Of a DNA stretch of 64,000 bases, positions 12,468 through 23,950 are shown piece after piece. The notes under the pieces were generated by a model that saw nothing but the letters and a program-made list of their open reading frames with translations, did not search any database and was not told the DNA's origin. The stretch spans positions 37,513,948 to 37,577,947 of the forward strand of contig OX638370.1 of assembly GCA_951812925.1 (NCBI GenBank). The letters are read 5' to 3'. The stretch is from Calliopum simillimum. Taxonomy: Eukaryota; Arthropoda; Insecta; Diptera; Lauxaniidae. Numbering within the stretch: the first letter of the stretch is position 1; every line of letters begins with the position of its first letter. The translations under genes and the position numbers were made by a program.

Positions 12468-13857
12468 GTACAGTCATTTGGTAGTTTTACCTGGAAAGTT
12501 TTGCGGGATTTCTGCAAATGAGTTATTTTATAGATTTCGATGTGCTCTTTCAGAATTTCAACTTTGCTACCTCGTATCGTGTTCGCTCGAGCCGCCATAT
12601 TGGAAAAATGGCGTCCAAAATCAGTTTTTTACAAATATCTCTTTAACGGTTATATTTAGAGAAAAATTTTTTAGCACAATGTTGTAGCTTATAAAATTTT
12701 CTATAAAAATGACCTTTGAATTGTTTTCGTACGACTTATAACTCAGGAGATATCTTTATTCAAAATTTTAGAAAAATTAGTAAATTGTGAATGCCACTTA
12801 TGAGTAGGCACAGTGATGTGTCAAGCTTATAATTACGATAACTTATGAACGGTGAGTTGCACGTTTAAAATAAAAACACTTATTTATAGGGAATAACTTG
12901 CGCTACAAGTAACATATTATTTTTTTTTCATATCACCTATAGTTAAGGAGATATTTTCCCCACAAACATAAAATTTTGAAAAATAAAGTTTTTTCAAAAT
13001 GGCTCCTAAACGAATCGTCCTAAAAAAAAAATTGTCCATGCAATTTGTAGAACGTTCAATTCCCTATAAGGGTCTCTTCGAGCTGTTTTTTCGTCAGACT
13101 TACCCTTCATGAGATATCGCGACTTGAAAATCATTCAAAATTGAACACAGTAGGGCGCATAGAACAATATTCAATTTTGAATGATTTTCAAGACGCTATA
13201 TCTCATGAAGGGTAAGTCTGACGAAAAAACAGCTCGAAGAGACCCTTATAAGGAATTGAACGTTCTACAAAATGCATGGACAATTTTTTTTTTAGGACGA
13301 ACCTTTTAGGAGCCATTTTGAAAAAACTTTATTTTTCAAAATTTTATGTTTGTGGGGAAAATATCTCCTTAACTATAGGTGATATGAAAAAAAAATAATA
13401 TGTAACTTGTAGCGCAAGTCATTCCCTATGAATAAGTGGTTTTATTTTAAACGTGCAACTCACCGTTCATAAGTTATCGTAATTATAAGCTTGACACATC
13501 ACTGTGCCTTCTCATAAGTGGCATTCACAATTTACTAATTTTTCTAAAATTTTGAATAAAGATATCTCCTGAGTTATAAGTCGTACGAAAACAATTCAAA
13601 GGTAATTTTTATAGAAAATTTTATAAGCTACAACATTGTGCTAAAAAATTTTTCTCTAAATATAACCGTTAAAGAGATATTTGTAAAAAACTGATTTTGG
13701 ACGCCATTTTTCCAATATGGCGGCTCGAGCGAACACGATACGAGGTAGCAAAGTTGAAATTCTGAAAGAGCACATCGAAATCTATAAAATAACTCATTTG
13801 CAGAAATCCCGCAAAACTTTCCAGGTAACATCATTTTTTTCTCCCAAATGATTGTAC
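12468..13857. mobile_element. 1390-bp hairpin (foldback) element with TA target duplication
   Basis: The two arms, 12468-13145 and 13170-13857, are near-perfect inverted copies around a 24-bp loop. The termini are GTACAGTCATTTGG and its complement with one change. Each end is flanked by TA, as expected for a Tc1/mariner-type insertion. It splits a minisatellite that is otherwise continuous. Matching ~69-codon ORFs in the arms are mirror images of each other and resemble nothing I know, so I do not call them genes. Confidence 0.85.
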
Positions 13858-14510
13858 TAAAATTAAAATTTTTCCAAATCAAATTTACCCTTTTCCGAAT
13901 TAAATTGTACATTTTCGAAATCAAATAAAACCTTTTTAAAAACAAATCAACATTTTTCGGAATCAAATTAAATCTTTTATAAATTAAAAGAACCTTATCC
14001 ACATTTAAATTTTTTTAAATAAATCTTTTGCAAATGAAAGTAAACTATTCCAAATCAAATTAAACTTTTCCTAATCAAATTAAACCTTTTCTCAATCAAA
14101 TTAAATCTTATTCGAAGCAAACTATTCCTGTTCCAAATTAAATAAAATTTATCAACATATAAATTAAACCTTTTCCAAATCAAAATAAACCTTTTACATA
14201 GAAAAAAAAAGAACTTTTCCAAATCAAATCAAACCTTTTTCAAATCAAATTAAACCTTTTTCAAATCAAATTAAATCCAAATCAATTTAAACCTGTTTTC
14301 TATTCAAATAAAACATTTTTCAAATCAAATTAAACCTTTTTCAAATCAAATTAAACCTTTTTCAAATCAAATTAAACCTTTTTCAACTCAAATTAAACCT
14401 TTTTTAAATCAAATTAAAACTTTTTGAAACAAAATTAAACCTTTTCCAAATCAAATTAAACCTTTTTCTGATCAAATTAAACGTTTTTCCAAATCAAATT
14501 CAATTTTTGT
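13858..14510. repeat. Minisatellite, ~21-bp unit (right half)
   Basis: This continues the array at 11760-12467 in the same orientation. Units are more regular near 14220-14460, where AAATCAAATTAAACCTTTTT repeats almost unchanged. Confidence 0.88.
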
Positions 14511-16036
14511 TGTGTTGATTCTAAAGAAACATAAAGGATGATTTGTTTACTACTTAAAAGTTGTTACAAAAATAAAATAAAAATTCAAAATTCATCAAAA
14601 TCTGCATATATCTAAATTATATCAAAGTAGTTTTGTAAGTGTGGTGGTACGCTTCCTTGTCCATACCCCACCCATACTTTTTGTAAGGTTTTTTTAGAAT
14701 TTGCATACTTTCAATATCACGTGTCATTTCTGTCAATGGCAATTTCACTATAATATCAGTGTTTAATATTTTTTTTTATTTGGTGGGGCTAAAAAAAACT
14801 CACAACTGTAAACAAATCCAACAATGAATCACAATACCATGGTGGGAAACTTTTTTCGCATTCATTGATTTTCCACGTCACACGACAGAATTAACCTCCA
14901 ATCAAAACTCACTTACCCTCAACACTGGAAGTATGAATAAAAACCAAAACGCAAATTCAAAACTTAACTTACGTACGCAGCAAAAACTGCCAGACAATCG
15001 GCGGCAAAAAGTCTTACATACAAACATACACATGAACATATACAATATACCGACAAATATACGGGGGGCTATTAAAAGTGTACACGTCATAGATACTTCC
15101 TTTTGTGCAAAATATTATGTATCTACTCGTATATATGTATTTCTTGAGGTTGCCGTATACGATATTGCGCTGAATTCATTCTTTACTTTTTTTTGCCAAT
15201 CAAAACACAACAAATCTCATATTGAACTCAAATTTTATATTAAAACTTTATTACACAGAATAATATGTTTTGTACTTTGGCGCTGATGGTTTTTGCAAAA
15301 ACAAAATCAGCTGTTTTGATGGCGTCAAGTTATGCAATAAATACTTTGTAAACAGCTCAACTTACTAATTCTACGGTAATTTCATTACATGTTAATTAAT
15401 AGAAACTGAACTTTGAATTAAAATTGCATTAAATGAAGTCAAAGTCCCCCCTACAAATGCTTGCCATTTATTTTTTTTTTTTTTTAAATATTTTTACTTA
15501 ATTTTACTTAGCAATTTACAACAACCGAAGCTGCTTGTAAATTAAATTATTTTTCTGTAACAATTACAATCGCCGCTTCATAAATATATTCGATAATCAA
15601 AATACCGACGTATCGCATGTGTAAAAATAAAAATTAAACCAGATCATTTTAAAAATCGTATGATTTTGTCAAAGTCCACAAAATTGTGGTGCTCATGAAA
15701 TACACTGCCGAGTAAACAAGTGAAAATTAAACAAATTGTTTGCGCGCCCGCATTGCCCGCGCTTTATCAGATACTGTCAGTTGCTTATTCAAGATGTTGT
15801 TTTTTCATTTTTATTACCACTTGCTTTTATTTAATACAGAGATCGTGCACATGATTTAAAATAATTGCTTTTTATTTTATACATATAAACGGATATATTT
15901 TCCTTAATGCAAATTTAAGAAAATATTATTCATAAGAAATTTGTCCGAAGAAAATTTGAAATCATTTGGAAAATATTATTAAAAATTTTCACTCATTGAT
16001 TGTTGAAAAAATTACAGAACACAATAATAAAATTAT
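14511..16036. other. Intergenic or intronic, no supported gene
   Basis: A 117-codon ORF at 14933-15286 lacks any domain or splice context. A GC-richer spot with TCAGTT at 15740-15785 could be a promoter but is unsupported. Confidence 0.4.
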
Positions 16037-16151
16037 TAATAGTGTTATCTTTGGCCTTGCTAATAATCATATAACCCCATACATCGTATTAATATTCAAA
16101 ATCTGAAAAAGTCTCTCAATAAGTTTAATGAAAGAGATCCAAATTTGAAAT
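16037..16151 (+). repeat. Second dispersed family ('GTTATCTTTGGCCTTGC'), copy a
   Basis: Starts TAATAGTGTTATCTTTGGCC and runs to GATCCAAATTTGAAAT. The same segment recurs at 16905-16940 plus 19498-19580. Its first ~20 bp resemble the start of the GTGCCACGCCC repeat. Confidence 0.65.
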
Positions 16152-16897
16152 TAGTAAGGGTGTAACCTTTGGCCTGGCCAAAAATTAAATACCCTGCACT
16201 GCAGCATTTTGAAAATTTTGCTTATATGGGAGGTGCCACGCCCTCTTGTCCGAGTTCACCCAGTTTTCGCTCAGAGCTTGCATTTATAGTTCTTGATGTC
16301 TGAGTGAAATTTGGATGTATTATCTTAAAAAACGTTTTAAGTATAGCGTTTTGAAGCTTTTGCTTATATGGGAGGTGCCACGCCCTCTTATCCGTGTTCA
16401 TCTAGTTTTTGATGTCTGAGTGAAATTCAGTTGGACTCTTTCAAAAAACTCTTTCAGTATAGCATTTTGAAACTTTTGCTTGTATAGGAGGTGCCACGCC
16501 CTCTTGTCCGATTTCACCCAGTTTTTGCTCAGAGCTTGCGCTTATAATTCTTAGAATTTATGTGTATTTTGGTTGCATTGTCGTGAAAAACACTCCTAAA
16601 GTTGCATTTTGAATATATTTTTTATGGGCGGTTGGCGTGTCTGTTGACCGATTTCGCTCATTTTCAAACCCACGGCAAAGCCACTGTACCAATTTTCATC
16701 GAATTGTCTTGGTTAGTTATCCCGTAAAAAATATTTCCACAGACAGACACCCAGCCAGTCAGACGGACGGACATGGCTATATCGACTCAGGAGGTGACGC
16801 TGATCAAGAATGTATATAATTTTCTATATCTGCTTTGCCTCCTTCTCGGCTTTACAAACGGAAGGACAAAAAGAATATACTCTTGGGTGTATGGTAT
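16152..16897 (+). repeat. Dispersed 'GTGCCACGCCC' repeat, copy 4
   Basis: A complete copy, from TAGTAAGGGTGTAACC to a slightly mutated terminal hairpin ending GTATGGTAT. It has three successive modules, each with GGGAGGTGCCACGCCCTC. Confidence 0.78.
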
Positions 16898-17227
16898 AAT
16901 TATTAAGAGTGATATCTTTGGCCTTGCCAAAATTCATATACAGTAGGTCCAAGCCAAAGTCGTACACCAAACAAACTTTTTTTCGATGCCCCAAAACTTA
17001 GTACGCAAAAATAACTTAATAAATATGAAGTACATTTTTAAATAGCCTATTTAATCCTTCAATTTTAACAAAAAACCGAACTTGAAATTTTCCGTTATTT
17101 TTGAAAATAAATAAAAAGTAACAGAAATCAAGCATATTCAGTACCAAAGCCAAAGTCGTACACCTTAACAAAATTTTAATTTTTACATGAGTTCAGTAAT
17201 AAGTGTACATTATTTTGTTTTTATTTG

Positions 17228-17646
17228 TCATGTTTGGTCCTTTTGGCATCCTTTGAATTAGTTTTTCACAATAGCTCGGATAAATTTTTTACCATTATCC
17301 ATGAATACCCTTTTCAGTTCAGTTTTTGAACAAATATTGTCCTGGCGAACTTTTGCGTCCAGATAATTCCACAAGATTTTAATATCATTTATATCTGGAC
17401 CCCGCGCCAGTGTTATGAATATATTGGGACAGTTCTATTGAATCCATGATCTCATATTATAAGGAATATGTTTGAGATCGTTTTCTTGGTAAAAATACAT
17501 ATCACTGCATTGACCAAGTTTATCCTTAAATTGCAGTAAATTTAGTCTTAAAATGTTCAAATAAATCTTATGATCCTTTCTTCCATCAACAAAATAGAGT
17601 ATTCTAGGCTTAGCTGCTGAAAAGAGCCTCAAACGATTAGTGAACC
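17228..17646 (-). pseudogene. Inverted second copy of the Tc1 transposase 3' half
   Basis: Its minus strand repeats 17885-18300, from the GSLMVWG region to the GCQKD end, with scattered differences and different gaps. The stretch around 17470-17600 keeps sequence (KDHKIYLNILRLNLLQFKDKLGQ) that is damaged in the plus-strand copy. It is therefore an independent, better-kept version of that part. Confidence 0.8.
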
Positions 17647-17649
17647 ACC

Positions 17650-18298
17650 TTCATGTTTTACATTTGGTCCAACGTTTTTCTTTAATAAAGAAGAAGCATC
17701 AAGAGGCTCGGTTGCTGTTTGCTAAAACTCACTGCCATAAAGATTTTTTCTTTTGGAAAAATGTCCTCTTCTTGAATAAAAGTAAGATTAATACTTTTGG
17801 ATCAGACGGCACACCATATATATGGAGAAAACCAACTGAAGCACCTTGTTCGAAAAACCTTAAACCATATGTAAAACATGAAAGTGGTTCACTAATGGTT
17901 TGGGGCTCTTTTCAGCAGCTGGGCCTAAAATACTCCATTTTGTTGATAGTAGTAAGGATCATAAGATGTATTTGAACATTTAGAGACTGAATTTATTGCA
18001 ATATAAGGACAAACTTGGTCAATGCAGTAATAGGTTCTTTTAATAAAATAACGATTTCAAACATATTTCTTATAATATGAGATCATGGATTCAATACAAC
18101 TGTCCCAATGTATTCGTAACACTGGCGCAGGGTCCAGACATAAATGCTATTAAAATCTTGTGGAATTATCTGGACGCAAAAGTTCGCCAGCATAATATTT
18201 CTTCAAAAACTGAACTGAAAAGGGTATTCATGGAAAATGGTAAAAAATTTATCCGAGCTATTGTGAAAAACTTATTCAAAGGATGCCAAAAGGACTAA
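17650..18298 (+). pseudogene. Tc1-type DDE transposase remnant
   Basis: The first part reads KKHQEARLLFAKTH, FFFWKNVLFLNKSKINTFGSDG and GSLMVWGSF, the catalytic-core pattern of Tc1 transposases. The start of the protein (DNA-binding domain) is absent. The frame is lost after ~17940 and resumes at 18077 with NVFVTLAQGPDINAIKILWNYL, where canonical Tc1 has SPDLNPIE.LW, and ends GCQKD-stop. An inverted copy of the 3' half lies at 17228-17646 on the minus strand. Confidence 0.85.
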
Positions 18299-18309
18299 AC
18301 ATGACAAAT

Positions 18310-19021
18310 TACTAGTAAGGGTGGTATCTTTGGCCTGGCCAAAAATTAAATACCCTACACTGCATTTCAAGTATATTATTAAAAACTTAGTTCGAATATC
18401 TCGAAAATCGCTTTCAGTATAGCGTATTGAAGCTTTTGCTTATGTGGGAGGTACCACGCCCTCTTGTCCGAGTTCGCCCAGTTTTTGTTCAGTGCTCGCA
18501 TTTATAATATTTAGTGGGTGAGTGAAATTTGGTAGGATTATCTCAAAAAACTCTTTCAGTATAGCATTTTCAATCTTTTGCTTATATGGGAGGTGCCACG
18601 CCCCCTTGTCCGATTTCACCCAATTTTTGTTGAGAGCTTTCATTTATAGTTCTTAGTGTCTGAGTTAAATTTGGTTCGAATATCTCAAAAATCGCTTTCA
18701 GTATAGCGTTTTGAAGCTTTTGCTTATATGGGAGGTGCCACGCCCTTTTGTCCGAGTTCGCTCAGTTTTTTCTCAGAGCTTGCGCTTACAATTTCTAGTA
18801 TTTATGTGTATTTTGGTTGCATTGTCGTGAAAAATACTCCTAAAATTGCATTTTGAATATATTTTTTGTATGGGTGGTAGGCGTGTCCGTTGACCGATTT
18901 TGCTCATTTTCAATCCCCCGAGCTATCTTTGATGACGGAGGCAGGGTACCAAATTTCATTGAATTATCTTGCTTAGTTTTCCCAAAAAGTGTATTTCCAC
19001 ACACATCACCCAGCCAGCCAC

Positions 19022-19081
<60 letters not shown>

Positions 19082-19215
19082 ACAGACGGACATGGCTATA
19101 TCGACTCAGGAGGTGACGCTGATCAAGAATATATATACTTTTCTATACCTGCCACGCCTCCTTCTCTGCGTTACAAACGGAAGGACAAAGTGAATATACC
19201 CTGGGTGTAGGGTAT
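18310..19215 (+). repeat. Dispersed 'GTGCCACGCCC' repeat, copy 5, nested in the Tc1 foldback element
   Basis: This 906-bp copy interrupts the right arm of the inverted repeat of the element at 16941. The uninterrupted left arm supplies the empty site, so both ends are fixed to within 2 bp: it begins TACTAGTAAGGGTG and ends GTGTAGGGTAT. At most 2 bp are duplicated. It holds three modules and an expanded CAGC tract. Confidence 0.85.
19011..19083 (+). repeat. (CAGC)n microsatellite inside the dispersed repeat
   Basis: About 18 units of CAGC/CCAG. Other copies have only two to four units at the same place, so this is a local expansion. Reading it as a QPAS protein repeat is an artefact. Confidence 0.9.
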
Positions 19216-19580
19216 AAAAACAAAATAATGTACACTAATTACTGAACTCATGTAAAAATTAAAATTTTGTTTAGGTGTACGACTTTGGCTTTGGTACTGA
19301 ATATGCTTGATTTCTGTAACTTTTTATTTATTTTCAAAAATAACGGAAAATTTCAAGTTTGGTTTTTTGTTAAAATTGAAGGATTAAATAGGCTATTTAA
19401 AGATGTACTTCAAATTTCTTAAATTATTTTTGCGTACTTAGTTTTGGGGCATTGAAAAAAAGTTTGTTTGGTGTACGACTTTGGCTTGGACCTACTGTAA
19501 CTACCCCCAATCACCGTATTAATAATCACAATTTGAAAAAGTCCCTCAATAAGTTTAATGAAAGGGATTCAAATTTTAAA

Positions 19581-20416
19581 AAAACTTTATAAAAAGCTTG
19601 CTCGATTCATTTCAATGCAGCTCTCTCACTCTAAGTTAAACCTTTTCCACATCACATTGATCTTTTTTCAAATCAAATTAAACCTTTTTCAAATCGAATT
19701 AGTAGACACAATATTCAACCATATACAGGTTTACAACTCCGAGTTATACCTTTTCCACATCATACTGATCTTTTTTAAATCGAATTAAACTTTTTCGAAA
19801 GTAGAAATAAACTTAACCTAATGAAATTAACCTTTATCTCAAATCAATTTAAACTTTTCACAAAATACACCTCAATTGATATATCTCCTCTCTGCACCTA
19901 TAGCAGGTATCGTTATGAAACTTGGTATTTAGATGAATATTGTGTCTACCAAACACCTTCCAAAATGTAGGGCGTAGCACCCACTTAAAAAACTAACAGT
20001 ATGCATTAATAAAAGTTTTATAAATAAATATTTTCCTAATATTTTTTGCGCATCAAACGCAAGTTTAATGCATTTCTTGTCTTTTGTGATACCTTATAAA
20101 ATTTTACGTAAAATATTTTAACCCGTTATAACCCAGTTTTGGAAAAAAGGGCTCATATGGACCCATACAATTAGGACAAAATGGGTTAAGATGCTCCTGG
20201 TCTTAGTTCAAAAAATTACCATGACCAAAAATAATTTTCCTCATCACTAACTGTACTGCGGAAAAACTATCAGATATTAGGGAAGACTTATCTCGATTTA
20301 GTTAGTGTTAATTTTTCGGTATGTATGCGCATATGACAGATTCTACGCCAAAACGAACCAATTTTTACTTTGAAGCAAGCTCTTTTCATCGCTCAGACTG
20401 CTCGGAACTAATATTT
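19581..20416. other. Minisatellite scraps and AT-rich DNA
   Basis: Worn AAATCAAATTAAACC units at 19640-19860 and a TAACCC-type scrap near 20115. Confidence 0.5.
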
Positions 20417-21101
20417 ATACCCTACACCCAGGGTATATTCACTTTGTCCTTCCGTTTGTAACGCAGAGAAGGAGGCGTGGCAGATATGAAAAAGTATATG
20501 CATTCTTGATCAGCGTCACCTCCAGAGTCGATATAGCCATGTCCGTCTGTCTGTTTGGCTGGCTGGCTGGATTGAAAATGAGCGAAATCGGTCAACAGAC
20601 ACGCCTACCGCCCATATAAAATATATGTTCAAAACGCAATATTAAGAGTATTATTTTGCGATAACGCAAGCAAAATACACATAAATACTATGGATAGTAA
20701 ATACGAGCTCTGAGCGAAAACTAGGTGAATTCGGTCAAGAGGGCGTGGCACCTCCCATACTAGAAAAGTTCCAAAATGCTATAAAAGCGTTGAGATAATC
20801 CAACCAAATTTCACTAAAGCAGTTAATGCAAGCTCTGAGCAAAAAACTAAACAAACTCGGACAAGAGGGCGTGGCACCTCCCATATAAGTAAAAGATCCA
20901 AAATGCTATACTGAAAACATTTTTTGAGATAATGCAACCAAATTTCACTCAGACAATAAGAGCAGTAAGTGCATGATCTGAACAAAAGCTTTGGGAATTC
21001 TGAGAAGTGGTCGTGGCATCTCCCGTAAAAGGAAAATTTTCAAAATACTGCAGTGTATGGTATTTAATGTTTGGCCAGGCCAAAGGTAACACCATTACTA
21101 T
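20417..21101 (-). repeat. Dispersed 'GTGCCACGCCC' repeat, copy 6, minus strand
   Basis: The terminal hairpin ATACCCTACACCCAGGGTAT is on the left. Three modules carrying GGGCGTGGCACCTCCCAT follow, and the 5' end (GGCCAAAGGTAACACCATTA in this orientation) is at the right. Confidence 0.78.
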
Positions 21102-21979
21102 AATTTTTTTTGTTTTCGATATTTCTAATATGACGGTTTGAGAAAATCGCTTATAGCTTCGGTCTCTGGGAACCAACTACGGAATTTTTTTAAGAATGTG
21201 CAGAATTTGATTAAATGCTTATGATGCTGTTATTTTACTTTTATTTTCTATTTACATTGAAAGTTAGCGAATATAGTAATATGTCGCTTACAAATGCATT
21301 ATTTAAGGTTTATTTCAAAGCGTATTGTGTATGTAATTTCAGTTTAAAACCGTTTGGAAGTTTTTGTTTTTGTATCTCATTTAATTATCTTTTGTTTGCG
21401 AAACAAACTTTGAAGAAATTTTATATTTAATGCTACTTGTACAATAAAATAACTGTTGCAATTCGAATACAATGAAGTTGATAGAGTGTTGATTTATTTC
21501 CACTTAAATACTGCATCAGCAATTTTTTTTATTGTCATTACTCTGTTGGTGTTATTACTATTGTTGACTATATATGCGACCTCGAACTTGAAATTGTATA
21601 CAAAAAAAAAAAGCTCAACATTGTATTTTTTACAGTATGTAACTCAGAATTAAGCGGCAAAATTAATGCCAGATTTTAGACGCTATGAATTTTAATTAAA
21701 ATTTTTTTTACTTTTCGCTGACAATGAATTTGAGCGTAATGCAACAAAATACATTCAAATAAAAAGTATAAATTGAAAGTTGCCATAGATAAACAATTGA
21801 TATTTGACTTAAAGATTATGAAAATTTATTTCATAGAAAGTGTTTGTTGTTAAATAAATGGTTTTATTTGGCAAAGTGACAAATTTATTGAATTATATAA
21901 TTTCAATTGAAATGACTTTTAACATAAACATAAAATAAATTGTAATAGTTTTTAAAGAACTAACAGAAGAGTAAGACTA
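21102..21979. other. AT-rich, nothing recognised
   Basis: Short ORFs only, without family features. Confidence 0.5.
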
Positions 21980-23320
21980 TCTACATGGAAAAATTAAAAT
22001 TTTGTTTCTGCAGTAATTGTATTGTTTTGGTCGCAAGTCTTTGAAACCTCAGCACATTTGTAGTGTTTTCATATTAAAATTTGACTTTTATTTTATTTTA
22101 AATCATACAATAACTGAAATGTCATAGGTCTACAAAGGATAGCTAAAAATGAATCTAACATACGTGGATTTTAATGTGGTGAAAGCAAAATTAAAATAGT
22201 AAATTGTGATAACTATGTTCTGCTTACAAATTTTTAAAATTTCAGAACATTTGTAGTGTTTGCACTTTAAAATTTGACTTTTCTTGTATTTTTAGCTTAC
22301 AATGACTGAAAATGTAATAGTATATAGATTTTGATGTGGTGAAAGTAAAATTAAAATAGTGTTTTCATAAACCGCAAAATCCTTGAAATCCCTGTTTTGC
22401 ATAATTTTAATTAAAACGCCTTTTTACATAAACATCAAAGAAACTGTAATAGTTTTTAACATAGTTTTCTATAAAAAATTTCCAGAAGAGTATGATTTTT
22501 GCTTCCAAACCTTTGTAATTCCTAAACATTTGTAGTGTTTCCATACTTAAATTTTAATTTTTCTAAGTTTTAAAGCATATAATGACTGAAAAAGTTATAG
22601 TCCTACAAAGAACAACTACCTAAAATAGAACCAAAAATCAATATTAATAATTTAGTTCCATAAACTACAAGAAATATATTGTTTTTGCCCATAATGGTTT
22701 ATGTTGACTATTTGAAATTATACTAATTTTATGAAATTTAGTCAATATTAGCAAGAATCGAAAATTCTATTCATTTTTTCAACTTAGAAAACTACGACAA
22801 TAAGGATAAGAGAAAAAACTAAAAAACATTGAAAAATTGAATTTTTTGTCTGAGGTCGGGTTTGAACCAAAAACATATGAAGTCAAACTCTCTACATAGC
22901 GAATTTATCAAAGGACTGCGCTATGTGTCCTCCGAAAAATTGGTATCTTAAGTCATAATTTTCTAAGTTGAAAATGCATGGAATTTTCGTTTCTTGCAAA
23001 TAATGACTAAATTTTTTGTAATCAGAGAACATTTGTAGAGTTTTCATTCTAAAATTTGTTTTTTCTCGGTTTTAAAGCCGACAATGACCGTAAATGTCAT
23101 AGTCCGACAAAACAACAAATCCTTGAAATCGCAAAACATTTGTAGTAGAGTTACAGGCCTAAAAAAACAGCTAAAATATAACTTAAAGTACATGGATGTG
23201 GTAAAAGCGAAGCTAAAATAATGAACTGTCCTTTTTTTTTTGCTAACAAAAATCTTTGAAAATTTAAAACATTTGTAGTGTTTCCTTATAAGAAAAAATT
23301 AGAAATAATAAATTATTAGT
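21980..23320. repeat. Diverged tandem repeat with ACATTTGTAGTGTTT
   Basis: At least six copies of ACATTTGTAG(A/T)GTTT at 200-270-bp spacing, followed by AAAATTTGACTTTT and AATGACTGAAAATGTCATAG. tRNA-like module 1 interrupts it. Confidence 0.65.
22850..22935 (-). repeat. tRNA-like module 1 (SINE-like)
   Basis: Minus strand: ACATAGCGCAGTCCTTTG (A-box-like), then GGTTCAAACCCGACC (B-box). A T-rich stretch follows. Confidence 0.45.
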
Positions 23321-23543
23321 GTTAAATCATCGAAAAAAATAGGGGAAAAGGAGTGCTTCAAAAAGCCTTCTGAAGCATTTCTTTTTCACGAATAAGACCT
23401 TCCGCTCCGTAAGAATTATACTTTCTTTCTAACATTGCATGTCATAGGATGTAAGCGAGCAAAAGCTTACCGCAGCCTTACCAAAAAAGAGTTTTTGAAA
23501 CGCTTATTTGTAATTTGTAAAATTAAAAAAAAAAAAAAAAAAA

Positions 23544-23650
23544 TTGGCAGCACCAGGATTTGAATCCACGACCGTCCATATGATAGATAGAAACAGAATA
23601 TTTTACTTACATTTGCCAACTCATTAGACCGCTACACCATCGCCCGATAC
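23544..23650 (-). repeat. tRNA-like module 2 (SINE-like)
   Basis: Minus strand: GGTGTAGCGGTCTAATG (A-box-like) and GTGGATTCAAATCCTGG (B-box arm), ~70 nt apart, followed directly by T20. The spacing is too long for a normal tRNA and the ends do not pair. Confidence 0.5.
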
Positions 23651-23872
23651 GATGAAGAGGTATTAAATTTGTATATTAAGCAAATGTTGTTCAAACAGAA
23701 TTTGATATTTGAATGATTCCTAAAGCCTTACATAGAATCATTGTGTAGTCAGTTTCAATTCATTTTAACAAAAGTAAACAAATAAGGGAAAGGAAAATAG
23801 AAAAGTGAAATAAAAAATGTTGAATAAAAAATATTTTAATAAAAAAAAAATAAAGCAAAAAAAAAAAAAAAA

Positions 23873-23950
23873 AATCACGCGTGCTGGGTTCGAACCAATG
23901 TTATTCTTGCTGTAGCCTTTTAAAAAATCATTATGTTAGTGCTTCTAAAT
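23873..23950 (-). repeat. tRNA-like module 3 (SINE-like)
   Basis: Minus strand: GGTTCGAACCCAGC, a perfect B box, then ACGCGTGA and a long T run. No clear A box is seen. Confidence 0.45.

Larger units (their letters stand above)
16941..19497. mobile_element. Tc1-like foldback element with arms of ~705 bp, TA target duplication
   Basis: The termini are CAGTAGGTCCAAGCCAAAGT and its complement, flanked by TA at 16939-16940 and 19498-19499. The left arm (16941-17646) is repeated inverted at 17885-19497, where the right arm is interrupted by a 906-bp dispersed repeat. The unpaired centre is about 240 bp. The arms include not only a ~285-bp terminal repeat but also the 3' half of a Tc1 transposase. 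A paralogous copy of the flanking repeat at 16037-16151 shows the empty site. Confidence 0.88.

Noticed and set aside
12478..14002. Repeated 69-codon and 124-codon ORFs starting near MVVLPGKFCGIS
   Set aside because: They are mirror images in the two arms of the hairpin element and run into minisatellite; no protein features.
18853..19210. QPAS-repeat proteins
   Set aside because: Produced by the CAGC microsatellite inside a dispersed repeat.
23544..23650. Functional tRNA gene
   Set aside because: A and B boxes too far apart and acceptor ends do not pair.
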